Shown here: in pieces, positions 53,719 to 64,000 of the stretch
How the letters are laid out: every line of letters begins with the position of its first letter
Numbering within the stretch: the stretch's first letter is position 1
Source of the DNA: Ophiobolus disseminans
Taxonomy: Eukaryota; Ascomycota; Dothideomycetes; Pleosporales; Phaeosphaeriaceae
NCBI GenBank assembly: GCA_010093685.1
Contig: MU006249.1
Span: forward strand, 211,096-275,095
Length of the DNA: 64,000 nt
Direction: 5' to 3'
The notes under the pieces: generated by a model
Told to the model about the DNA's origin: nothing
The model's database searches: none
Seen by the model: only the letters and a program-made list of their open reading frames with translations
Position numbers and translations under genes: made by a program

Positions 53719-55428
53719 ATGGCCTATCAACCATCTTCCGCACCGGAGGCAGCATTTGACTTGCAGGGTTGGCCAATACCACAGGGCTGGCGCATGTCGC
53801 ACACCTCCACGAACAATGCTCCGGCATTGCCAGATCGGAAGTGGCCGGCCCTACCTGCGTCTACTCAGACTTCTCCGACGACTGCGGCACCGAAGAAAAG
53901 GCCAAACACGAAGACCATGTACGACCAGTCGCTCACCAGTCTCAACTTCGGCGTGCGCCTCAAGAGGCCTGATGCGGCCCGGCCTCGATGGACGTACGAC
54001 GACATAGAAAGGACGTTTGATAACTGGAGGGAGAAGGAGGAGAAGCGCGACGCCAACTTCAAGATCTACGTGAAGACAACCGACAGCACCACCAACAAGC
54101 AAGCCGTCGTAACGCGATTTCCAACCGTGGGGAGGACGTTCAGGATGACAGAGACCGTGACATGGTTTCTCAGGGAGTCGTCAACTCCAGGCTCGTACCT
54201 GCGATAGCTCCTGAGGACTATGTTGCGCAACAACACTCATCAGCCTACCGCATCTTGGCATCAGATTGTACTTCTGGTCGCCTTGACGTCCAACGAGCGG
54301 CGAATAGATGAAGACGAGGTCACCACCAACGTCTGGCGTATATCCACATACTGGGCGCACCCAAGCAGAAGGGCAATAATGGAAGTAGCAGTCGGCGAAG
54401 CCCTGGCAAGCGGGCTTTTTGTCTACGACGACACGCCATCCGCGAGCGATTGGGTCTTGGGCGCCGGCGAGGAAAACACCATCCTGACGGACCGTTGGAG
54501 CAAAGGACTCCTGAAACACTTCCAAGCGCCTCCATACCACCAGGAGACGCGTTATAAGAGGGAGTCGACATCAGAAGACAAACCTTCATCGTTCGATGAT
54601 CTCCCGAACGAGCTGGTGATAAAGATTCTCAATAGAAGGGCTCCCCTTCTAGCACTCCTCGTTGTGCCCACAAGCGTTTTGGATGGAAAACGTAGCCCGT
54701 TGTGCGAACTCCATACCCAGGCGCTATTTGTTCATCCCGAGAGGAGACCCAACACGCACAACCTGCCCCTCTTCTTGCCTTGGTCCGGAGACAAGAGAAA
54801 AAGAGTGGAAGCTTTCCTCGAATCCACGCTCCGCCTGCGCTTCGTACAAAAGAGATGGGCACCCATCATCAAAGAAGCCTTCTTCCCCAATTCGATGATG
54901 TTTGAGCACATCGCGTCCGCCTTCGAAGTCAGTTACGACGGACCGATCGGCTACCGATGGCTCCGAAGCATCGAAGTCGATGGAAACAGCGTCGGCTGGT
55001 GGTTCGTGCCCCATTGCGGAGCACACGATGTAGAGAAGTGCGAGGCCGTGGTGCGCTATAGCGTCCTGACTGGACCCGGATCCGCGGATCATTATGAAAA
55101 GCCCTCACGTGATGAAGGACTTGTCTGCACACGGGATGAGCTGTATATATTGCCGGGTCGAGAGGGCAAATGGAGTCTTCGATCGGAATACTACAACTTC
55201 ATGGGGTTCTATCTTCCGGATGAACCCGAACTCGAATGGCTTCAAGTGCTCGGCTATCTGTTCTCAGCAGAGTTGAGTGACATACCACGGCTAGGGAATC
55301 CATTCAACAACCAGCTCCGAGCTTTCATCTGGGCGTTGATGAACAAACCCCAGGACGTACCAACAGAGGGCGAGAAGTTCACACTCAATCTTGGGCACTG
55401 GCATGAAGCCGATCTGCTGGAAGAATGA
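53719..55428 (+). pseudogene. F-box-family paralogue G, one in-frame TAG
   Basis: One frame of 570 codons interrupted only by TAG at 54205-54207. First part (162 residues): MAYQPSSAPEAAFDLQGWPI, RPRWTYDDIERTFDNWREKE, KIYVKTTDSTTNKQAVVTRF. The second part follows in the same frame: HQIVLLVALTSNERRIDEDE and WRISTYWAHPSRRAIMEVAV (the helical segment), DWVLGAGEENTILTDRW (PPGxEN counterpart), SFDDLPNELVIKILNRRAP (F-box), AFFPNSMMFEHIASAFEVSY, then about 170 residues to LNLGHWHEADLLEE. Segment order equals the full-length member at 43509. It could be called as two genes (53719-54207 and 54220-55428), but the shared frame and family order argue for one broken gene. Confidence 0.68.
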
Positions 55429-57888
55429 CGTCTCAATGCATGTGAGACACCGAATTCTCAAACTTTGGCGGCGATCGACATTCGGTTTACAAAGCACATG
55501 GCGAGACAAGAGCGAGCCCGTCAAGAACGCCCAAGCCAAAGGTCTTCCGGGAGGCTACATCATCGGTCTTTTGGAGGAGCAAACAGGGTCACCGGTCGCG
55601 TCGAAGACGAACACATCGCGCTTTGCCAAAGAACATGAGCTCTGCGATCGTGGTTCCAGGAGACCACATAGCCGTCATCAAGCAGGCCAAGCTGCCACGA
55701 CCGGTGTCGACGTTGATCACGCAGCAGCGGCCTAGAGTAGACGGCTCTCTTTGGTGTTGGCAACGAGCTCCAGGAGGACGCGTCAATGTTCAGATGACGT
55801 TGGCAAGTCAGCGCAGCACCCAGCTCAAACACCCCATCGGGTTGCGACATACCTGTGGTCCTCAGTACCTAGTCGTCCATTGCGCATATCCGTTCTATCA
55901 TCAGGCGGGGTCATGTTCGTAGTGTCGGGCTGTTCGGAGTCGAGTCGAATACCGGAAGGCTCCTGTCGCGGCGGCTTTGCGGCGAGGGCTGTACGCTCTT
56001 CCTCGGAGTCACATCCAGGGTGCGATAAGAACACTCGGAGCGATAGTCGTAAGCTTGAATGCCGGTGGGCCTGTTGTCTTGCGCAATGTTGTAGTTCTCG
56101 GGAACGCTGGCAGCGGACGATGCCGCCAGGGCAGCCCTAACGACAGTCAGCGAAGCTGGTAGCGCTCACAGCTCCTCACCTTCTGAGCGCAATGGGTAAA
56201 GCCGAGAGAGCTTGTGAGCCTGCTAGATACCAGAAGGAGTTTGCAGCTTCTTCAAGCAGACGAGGTACCTAGCCACGCCTTGAAAGGCGGCGAGGCGGAT
56301 GTCTCCCATCGCCAGCAGCATCGATATCTCGCTTGATTCGTATCGAGCTCTTCATTATGCTCCAAAAGACTGTGGTCTCCGAGATTGTAGGACTCGAAAG
56401 AAATAGGGTGTTGATGGGGTACTTGAGCGTTGGCGCAGACGAAGGGGAAGACCGACACAAGCTCAAGCAAAATGAAATCCTGAGGAGCGGTCACAACAGC
56501 ACAAGGCTCCTCTCACCCACTCCTTGTCATACCCATTTCTCGACGCCTGCCCACAAACCAAACCACGGACAAGCACATACGATCTTTCCTCACCAGCGTC
56601 TAAAGAGCGAGAAATGTCACCCAGGATGAAAGCCTCGATCTGCGGCGACAACAAGCGGAAGAATGTCCAGTTTCGAAGCGCTGTGCTGGCGATTAATTGA
56701 GGCCGATCTCGAGCGCTTGGTTCGCCGCAACGCCATTGCCACGCCACCAAGCAGCCACACCAGCTTCAACGTTCACAAACCCTGCTCTAGAAACTGCACA
56801 CCAATTGACCACCGTTTCCTCGCTTTCTCGCCTCGAACAGTCGGAACAAACAAGACTTCACATCAAGAGCTACTCGATGCAGCGTCGATGGCCTCCGCGA
56901 CCTGTCTCGCGCCGCATGCAGCACACAGTCCCCACTGAGTTTCTGCAGCGCTTCACAACGAAAGTCTCGAAACAGATCTTTCGGTAGACAAGCCTTCACA
57001 ATACATCCAAAGTCACTCAATGCGCAAGAGAGAGAATGTCGAGAAGCAATATGAGACAAAGGAACACGAGAATCTGCACAGGAAATGCTGGAACGGAGCT
57101 TGTTGAGACCAATTGGACAGCGAGAGTCGTTCACGACGTTACCAGAAGCTGATGGCTTTTTGGAAAACAGCACAAATGAACTTGCTGAGGTCCTCGTAAC
57201 GGATGATTCTGCATGACCACGACGACTCATGGCTTCCCTTCACGTTCTCGAGAGTGGAGCATACTGCGATAGCTGTAGTCATTTCAAGACAGCAAAGCAG
57301 ATAAAGTAACGGAATGATTGGACTGGATGTGGTTGCGACAGCGAAGAGAAACAAATAGTGAGAAAGGGAGACGAGGAAGTGTGCAGAAGCCGAGGATGCC
57401 TCACTACGGTTGGCAGGCCCCTCGATTGGAATGCACAGCGACAGCTCCAGCCTAATCAGCTATATCTGCTTGATTTTCGACACTTGCACTGAATGCGTGG
57501 CGCCGACGTGTTCAGAGCTGAACGAGGGGTGTAGTGTGGAAGACGCCGAATCTGTCGAGTTCGAAGTTTGCCGGCATCGGAGGCTAGGCGGAACAATCAC
57601 CCGCAGGGCAAGAAGCAACGGACGACTTGCAACTGCCTGGGAGGACAAAAAAGCCATGCAAGATACCTGAACATTGCGATGACAAGATGATTTCTTTCCA
57701 ACACACATCCCAACCGATGTTTCATAGTGGTCGAGATGAAGATGCAGCTACCCCACCACCCCCCACTCCCGCGCCCCTAGCGGCTGACAGACCCCAGTCG
57801 CCGATGCAGGTCCGCGCGACTCCAAAATTTAGCTCGGCGCTCACAAACATTGCGTCAACATTCACCCTCAACACCCCGACTAGACGCA
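55429..57888. other. long intergenic region, no gene supported
   Basis: About 2.4 kb. Open frames of 90-150 codons exist on both strands (for example 55391-55735 plus, 56787-57230 minus), but none has a known motif, convincing splice sites or family likeness. The end (57620-57888) is the probable ILV1 promoter and 5' UTR. Confidence 0.4.
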
Positions 57889-59644
57889 ATGGCAACAGTA
57901 CCAGACTATTCGCGGCCGACAACACCCGATCACAGCACCAATGGCGTAACCACACCGCGAACACCCAAGAACACCGGCCTTGCGCTCACCGAATACACTG
58001 CGAACCCGAGTCCGCCCTCCGAGTCACGAACAAACGATGTCATACCCGAGGCGTTTCTGCTGCCCAACGGCTATCCTGACTATCTCCGCCTCATCCTCAC
58101 ATCGCGCGTCTACGAAGTCGTCAAGGAGACACCCCTCACACATGCGACAAACCTAAGCAACCGACTCGAAAGCAACGTGCTGCTCAAGCGAGAAGACCTG
58201 CAGCCCGTCTTCAGCTTCAAGCTGCGCGGCGCATACAACAAGATGGCACACCTCGAACCCAAGGACCGCTGGAAGGGTGTCGTAGCGTGCAGCGCCGGTA
58301 TGCTCGGACATCATTCACCATGACTGGGTGCTCATCTGTTCAGGAAACCACGCCCAAGGAGTCGCCTACTCGGCGCGCCATCTCAAGATCCCTGCAACCA
58401 TCGTCATGCCCTCGGGCACTCCCGACATCAAACACAAGAACGTCTCGCGCCTCGGCGGATCCGTCATACTGCACGGCGCCGACTTCGATGCTGCAAAGGC
58501 CGAGGCTGCACGGTTGGAGAAGCTGCATGGACTCGTATCGATACCGCCCTTCGACGACCCATACGTCATTGCTGGACAAGGCACGGTTGGCATGGAGCTG
58601 CTGCGGCAGACGGACCTGTCTAAGCTGACGGCCGTGTTCTGCTGCGTGGGCGGAGGAGGACTGATCGCGGGCGTGGGTGTGTACATCAAGCGGATAGCAC
58701 CCCATGTCAAGATCATCGGAGTCGAGCAGTACGACGCCAACGCCATGGTCGAGTCACTCAAGGCAGGGAAGCGGGTGCTGCTGAAGGATGTTGGCCTCTT
58801 CGCAGACGGCGCTGCAGTCAAGACGGTGGGAGAGGAGACGTTCAGGATATGTCAAGAGGTGGTTGATGAAGTCGTCCAAGTAACAACAGACGAGACCTGC
58901 GCCGCCATCAAAGACATGTTCGAAGACACGCGCTCCATCGTCGAACCCGCCGGCGCCCTCGCCCTCGCCGGCCTCAAGAAATGGGTCACCCGCAACCCCT
59001 CGCCCGACCGCGACCGCGGTCTCATCGCCATCGCCAGCGGCGCAAACATGAACTTCGACCGCCTGCGCTTCGTCGCCGAACGCGCCGCCATCGGCGAAAA
59101 CAAGGAAGCCCTTCTCTCCGTCACCATCCCCGAGACCCCAGGCGCCTTCGCCAAACTTGTCTCTGTCATCCACCCCATGGCCGTCACAGAATTCAGCTAC
59201 CGCTACTCCGGCCCCAACGAGGCCAACATCCTCGTCGGCGTAGAACTCAAAGCCGCTACCCGCGCACACGACCTCCCCGACCTCATCGCCCGCCTCGCCG
59301 CCGAAAACATGACCGCCGTCGACCTCTCCCAAGACGAGCTCGCAAAGTCGCATATCCGCTACCTCGTCGGTGGACGCAGTAACGCCGCAGACGAGCACTT
59401 GTACATGTTCGAGTTCCCTGAACGAGGCGGCGCGCTATTCAAGTTCCTGCACACTTTGCAGCCCGGCATGAACATCAGTCTCTTCCACTACCGCAACTAC
59501 GGCGGCGATGTAGCGAAGATTCTGGCGGGGATACAGTGTAAGAAAGAGGAGAGTGCGAAGCTGGAGGGTTTTCTGGAAGAGATTGGATATCCGTATAAGG
59601 AGGTTACCGGGAGTGCGAGTTATAAGACGTTTTTGAGGGATTAG
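57889..59644 (+). CDS. ILV1: threonine deaminase (threonine dehydratase), isoleucine biosynthesis
   Basis: PLP enzyme converting threonine to 2-oxobutanoate and ammonia, the first step to isoleucine, in mitochondria. Exons 57889-58297 and 58344-59644 around a 46-bp intron; 1710 nt, 569 residues. The PLP lysine lies in PVFSFKLRGAYNKM. The splice forms CSAGNHAQGVAYSARHL. The glycine loop for the cofactor phosphate is CVGGGGLIAGVGVYIKR. Two ACT-like regulatory domains follow (SVTIPETPGAFAKLVSVIHP, ITEFSYRYSG-like VTEFSYRYSG; MFEFPERGGALFKFLHTL, ISLFHYRNYGGDVAKILAGI), the sites of isoleucine and valine control. The N-terminus from ATG 57889 (MATVPDYSRPTTPDH) is not a clear presequence, so a further upstream exon is possible. 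Confidence 0.95.
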
Positions 59645-61020
59645 GTGTGTGACGGTGTAATCAAGAAGATGTGTTGACTTCAATCAAGGTCGTTTTCCAC
59701 GCATGCTGGCAGCTTGGCTATTGAACAGATTCGCTTTCCATGCTGCTGTCAATGTTGTAGTCTCCGTGCTTGTGCCCCGTTTTGCCCGGCAGCAACAAGG
59801 AAAGATTTCAAGCAACCTCAATCACATGCACAGACTTTACTCAGCGTCGTGCGGCCTAATTTTACCGACGCCTTCAGCTACTACTACATCTGTGTTTCAC
59901 CGTCTCCGCACCGAGTATGAAGCCGTCAACGCTCTATGTTGCGGCCCAAGTTCGCCCGTCTCGAAGAATCATAAGCATAGTCTTGGCGGGGCAGTTGCAC
60001 CGTCTCATGCGGGCCGATAAGGACAAGCCACTGGGTTGAGAGATGTCGATCAAGGCAAGAATGCGGTAATGGCTGCGCTGGGTATTGTGCGTTTTAGACA
60101 ACGGCGTTACTGTCCGCGCACATGCTATTGGCTGATGATCTTGCAGGATAAGCTTTCCCTTCTTCCTCCACCCATGTCCGTGGTACCGGTGCAATCCATC
60201 CCAACGTCCGAACATCCATCGTCGGTTTCATTACCTAGTTACTTCACAACAGCCCCATACTTGCCGGCCCCATCCATCAGCACATCCCTAAATCAGGGCA
60301 ACGGTTCCTTCAGCACATGCACTTGGGCACATCACTAAATCAAGGCAACGATTCCTTCAACACACGGCTGGCAACGTCTCACGCGGAACCTCATCCATCC
60401 CGTTCCGTGCGCCACAAAACGAAAAACTAGCGCGACCTACGATGTTTGAGGATAGGGCTGCTGCAGGTGGGATACGGTGCCCACCATGGCAAGGCACCCG
60501 TGGACGGTACCATCCGTATAACAGTATTTCATACAGAAGAGATTAAGCCGAAGAAAGCGACTATGCTTTCTGCGACTGAGCATATTAATAATGCAAAGGT
60601 CGCTCGAAATCACGGCCTCAAACACGCTTCTCACAGTCGGTGGCATACATCCGGGCCTGCGTACTTGCTTTTCCTGCATGTCCGGATTGAATTGCTTGGT
60701 CCAGGCGCGCTTGTCTCGTGTAGCGTCTGATCAGGGGCTAGGTATGTCAGCATGGAACCGTACAGTCGGGAATTTGGTGTTCGGCACATGCTGGTGCCGC
60801 AAATGGCGGTGAATGGGGTTGTAAGCGAGGATGCAATTCAAGGTCGGTATACGGTCAAGGCTGTCACGTGCCGACAGTTAGTTTGAGGCAGAGCTGGGCA
60901 AAAGTACTGTCTCATAAACGCTTGAGATATCGCAGGACTTGGATTGTAGTATTGTGGGAATTTTTGCCTTGGGGTTTGTTACGTTCGGTTGAAATCTATG
61001 TCCGATCCCCGCTTCTGCTC
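59645..61020. other. intergenic between convergent ILV1 and permease
   Basis: About 1.4 kb with no gene recognised. It contains an imperfect direct repeat at 60281-60366. Confidence 0.4.
60281..60366. repeat. imperfect 47-bp direct repeat
   Basis: CACATCCCTAAATCAGGGCA... (60281-60319) recurs as CACATCACTAAATCAAGGCA... (60328-60366), about 39 bp each with a few transitions. A local duplication in noncoding DNA. Confidence 0.75.
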
Positions 61021-62754
61021 TTACACTGCTTTGCGTACATATGCCACCGGCCCAGCATATACATGCCTGCCCTTTACGGCATAATATACTAACGAGAATA
61101 TGATGGTGCTTCCAAACATCAGTATACTCCAGTTCATTCCGGCCGGCGTCGGCTTCGGCCCCATCGGCATGAAGCTGAATATGAAGACGAACACCAGGAA
61201 CACGAGAGACGCAATGTTGATGGGCAGGCCTGCGCGACCGAGCTTGAATTTTGACGGGAGAAGCGGCTCACCGCGGATTCTCTTCAGGGTGATGCACGCG
61301 ATGGACACGATGTACGAGGCGAGAATTGCGGCTGTGGAGAGCGAGGCGATATTCATAAGGGCGACGGAGGAGCCGAGGTTGATCAGCGAGAGTAGGCAGG
61401 ACACTGCGAATGAGAGGCAGATGGCGTTGATCGGTACGTCCCATTTGGGTGCAACCTGTTGGAGTTAGTTTCATAAGCAATGACCGCGGACGGTGGGGAT
61501 GCTTACATAGGCAAAAGTGCTGCTGAAAGGAATACCTTGGTCGCGAGCGAAAGCGAACAGCTGGCGCGAGGATGTTGCGGTGATGGACAAGTTGCAGAAG
61601 ATGGCCATGGAGATGACGAGAGCACCCATGACCGAGGCGCCGGCAACTGACTGCGTGCAGTTGTAGAATACGTAGAGGTATGCCTGCCTCGTTGGCGAAG
61701 CCAATGCATCGTCCAGACTTCCTAGAACGGAGCAGAAGGTGACAAGCATGATGAAGCCCATGGACCCGTTGACAAAAGTTGTCCACAGCATGCTCCGAGG
61801 AAGTGTCTTGGACGCATCTCGAAGTTCCTCCGACATATGCACAGCAGCGTCGGCGCCGAGGAGCGGCAGTATGACTGCGACAAGGCCTGAGAGCGTGGCC
61901 AGTCCAAGGTTGTTCCATCCGCCGTAGTCGTTGAACGTTGTGAATGTTGCATGCGCGTCGCCAACAGGACCCGTGACCCAGAGCACCACGAGGATGGCGA
62001 AGAAGCCGCAAATGTGCACTACGAGGACGATGGCCTCGATCAACGGCAGCTTCTTGACGAGGAAGGTGTTGAAGATGACATTGAATGCTGAGACTGCGAA
62101 GACCAGCAACGTTCCGTGCCAGGGCTCGAATGAGTAGTCGGGCTTGTTGAGTGCGATCAAGCCCTGGATTTGTGAGCCGGCCAGAAACGCAGTGTTGGCT
62201 GCACCGGTCTGCCATCCCAGCACACATAGCCAGCCTGCAAAAGCATTAGCGCTACTCGAAGATTACTACGCATCTTGCATACCGATCAAATAACTGAGGA
62301 ACTTCTGACTCTGCGGTGGCGCAAATTCGCTGACCCAGTGATATTGCCCTCCAGATGTTGGTGCCATCGAACCCATTTCGGCCATGGACGTGTTGACGCA
62401 GATGAAGCCCATCCAGCAGATGAGGTACATCCATATCAATCCCGCCGTGCCGCCGTCAATAAGGCCAATCGATGCCGTTCTTGTTCACGTCAGTCGTCAT
62501 CCGTCGCGCGCAGTATCTGAAGCCTACCCAAGCATCGTCTCCCAACTCGCCATGAGAATCATGGAGAAGCCGAAGATAGACACAAATCGGAAGTTGCGGC
62601 GCATTTCCTGCACCTTGCCCATCCTCCACATAGCCTGCCTGTCGGCGGCCGTACCTTTGACCTCCGTGACTTCACCATCTTGCTGGCCGAGCGTGTCCAG
62701 CTCAGCGTCGTACACTTCTCCATCAATAACGGGCCCTTTGGTGGTTTCCTCCAT
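61021..62754 (-). CDS. GABA/choline-type amino acid permease (APC family)
   Basis: Plasma-membrane amino acid/GABA transporter of about 12 helices. Exons 62528-62754, 62283-62479, 61507-62234 and 61021-61455 with introns of 48, 48 and 51 bp; 1587 nt, 528 residues. A hydrophilic N-terminus (MEETTKGPVIDGEVYDAELD) leads to RRNFRFVSIFGFSMILMASW, then ETMLGTASIGLIDGGTAG, LICWMGFICVNTSMAEMGSM, APTSGGQYHWVSEFAPPQ, GADAAVHMSEELRDASKTLP (the conserved E-E-x-x-x-A block), SITATSSRQLFAFARDQGIP and WDVPINAICLSFAVSCLLSL. The fungal GABA-permease (GabA/Uga4-like) pattern is clear; the exact substrate is open. No lesion is seen. Confidence 0.93.
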
Positions 62755-63609
62755 GCTGAGTTGAGGCAGGGACGAGGGCGATGCGGTGTGTGAAGGTAAG
62801 GTGAGACTCGAGCGTATTCACGCAAGATCCCAGGCATGCCCGATATGAAGGGCCAGGACCAGGAGCCCAGGTCTTCCCAACGGGGTAAAGCAATGCAGGA
62901 GTGCATGTTGGCAGGGTGTAGCGAACCTCCTGTTTAGCGTCGTCCTCGCTTGCTGGTTCCATAGCGCACGCGGGGAGCGACGACCCGCCCTGTCCGGGCC
63001 GCACGTCTCCGCTTCCCCATGCCACCCACTGCAGCCGCGTGGGGTGGTTCCACCAAACGGTGCTGACGGTGCCCGCTCCGATTGCTGGGCCAGGCGCCCG
63101 AAACCAGGTGTTCGTGATATCAACTCTCGTCCGTCGCACACGCCGCTCAGCGCCATGTCCGAATTGGCTGGATATACGAGCGCTAAGGTGATAGGCGCAT
63201 GTCTTGTGGCTTGCTCATGTCGGTTGCTCCAATTATCCGCCGCCTACGGAACGCTGTCCGCTTGCTAGGCCGTGTCTCATTAGCAGCACTCTGCGCATAT
63301 TCCAAGGCTTGTAAGGCCGTCTCGCAGATTTGTGCCGTCCCAGATAAGCGTTTCGCAAATCAGAGCTGGCGGATGGATCCCGTCTAGTGACTTTCATCCC
63401 GCCGATCTGGGTGTAACAAGAAATATGAACCACCGGCATGAAGCAAGGGGTATTCCTTTTGTCGCACGGACGCCTCAATCAGCAGCGTAGCGTTCCCAAT
63501 GGCTGGATCCGTTGGGGGCTTCTCAGGTACCAGCCTTAATGGTGTGAGGACAACTTCCTCCCAATGTCGTGTTACGAAACTCAATCCATTACGCAAAACC
63601 TTGGACACG
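62755..63609. other. divergent promoter region between permease and PTH11-like gene
   Basis: About 850 bp between two divergently transcribed genes, with no other gene supported. Open frames on both strands overlap without motifs. Confidence 0.4.
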
Positions 63610-64000
63610 ATGTCTTTGCCTTCTGAAGCTGGCCATCGCTTTGCGCCCATCACCGCAGATGATTCTTCAGGCAATCTCTGGATATCCGCCATTCTTTGCT
63701 TGATCTACAGCTCGCTTGTGCTGCTCGTTCGACTACATATCAAATGGAAACTCTACGGCGCAGACGATGTCACAATCACAATAGCCACAGTATGTCGATC
63801 GTTTTATTTTTTGAGAAACAACGTCTCACAATGACTTGTGTAGGTCTTACAGTTAGGCGAGGTGGCTACGCTTTTCGTAGCGATGAAAAACGGGCTCGGT
63901 AAATCGACGCACCTGCTCGAAGAGTCGCAAATGGCAGCGATCGGAAAGGTGGGTCTGAGCATATGCTTGCAGCGACATCTCATGACCTGGGCTGACACTG
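63610..64000 (+). CDS. PTH11-like (fungal rhodopsin-domain) membrane protein, 5' part
   Basis: Starts MSLPSEAGHRFAPITADDSS. The first helix reads LWISAILCLIYSSLVLLVRL, then HIKWKLYGADDVTITIAT, the loop-2 pattern of fungal integral membrane proteins of the CFEM/PTH11-like receptor class. A 54-bp intron (63790-63843) joins in phase to VLQLGEVATLFVAMKNGLGK. The frame is still open at the window edge (ICLQRHLMTWADT). Related proteins are seven-helix receptors for surface or host cues. The 3' part is outside the window. Confidence 0.8.

Noticed and set aside
56787..57230. 147-residue minus-strand frame upstream of ILV1
   Set aside because: No motif, no splice support and no likeness to the nearby family; not enough to call a gene.
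58754..59398. 214-residue minus-strand open frame over ILV1
   Set aside because: Antisense shadow caused by C-ending codons in the threonine deaminase gene; Gly/Asp/Val-rich with no motif.
61268..62227. 319-residue minus-strand frame overlapping the permease
   Set aside because: Alternate frame of the permease exons; the transporter motifs and all splice phases lie in the other frame.
1..64000. tRNA, rRNA and CRISPR signals
   Set aside because: No cloverleaf with a GGTTCGAATCC-type B box, no rRNA core sequence and no spaced direct-repeat array was found by eye; weak tRNAs could still be missed.

Overview
The window reads as nuclear DNA of a filamentous ascomycete (Pezizomycotina; a Dothideomycete is my best guess, from gene content only). 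The evidence is: GT-AG introns mostly 45-110 bp long, several with CTAAC/CTGAC-type branch points; HET-domain loci; a PTH11-like receptor; a fungal GH128 glucanase; an F-box gene expansion; and small transposon relics. No tRNA, rRNA or CRISPR array was seen. Exon structures were built by hand: in every model called intact the exons sum to whole codons and the splice sites are GT-AG. Family names come from recognised motifs, not from searches.

Left part (1-20 kb): the 3' end of an MFS sugar transporter; an unknown 735-residue protein; a decayed MFS drug-transporter pseudogene; an FAD-linked oxidoreductase with a 1-nt frameshift; Mn superoxide dismutase; a small unknown protein; a secreted L-asparaginase; a solo LTR; a secreted GH128 glucanase fused to a long cysteine-rich tail with KR (Kex2-type) sites; and a divergent pair, mitoribosomal mS26 and the nucleolar GTPase NOG2. 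The fourth NOG2 intron is long and probably carries an H/ACA snoRNA.

Middle (20-39 kb): F-box genes (one frameshifted), a second solo LTR, two broken HET loci on either side of an intact cytochrome P450, an FAH-family hydrolase, a further F-box gene, two unknown multi-exon genes resembling fungal STAND/ankyrin-type proteins, and a small membrane protein.

Accessory block (39-55.5 kb): a cluster of diverged paralogues of one F-box-containing family, on both strands. Shared features are an N-terminal 'ALPYIP...GLFxKLF' segment, a helical 'LI.ALL..R..DIAEMxRWIESVYPW' segment, a short 'PPGxEN.IF' motif and then an F-box. Most copies are split by one or two in-frame stops or small frameshifts. A 376-bp hAT-type foldback element with a perfect 8-bp target duplication sits inside the cluster, next to a glutathione S-transferase gene.

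Right part (55.5-64 kb): threonine deaminase (ILV1), a GABA/amino-acid permease and the 5' part of a PTH11-like seven-helix protein. Housekeeping genes (NOG2, mS26, ILV1, SOD, asparaginase) are clean, while the HET, F-box and transporter loci decay, which is the usual split between core and fast-evolving compartments.
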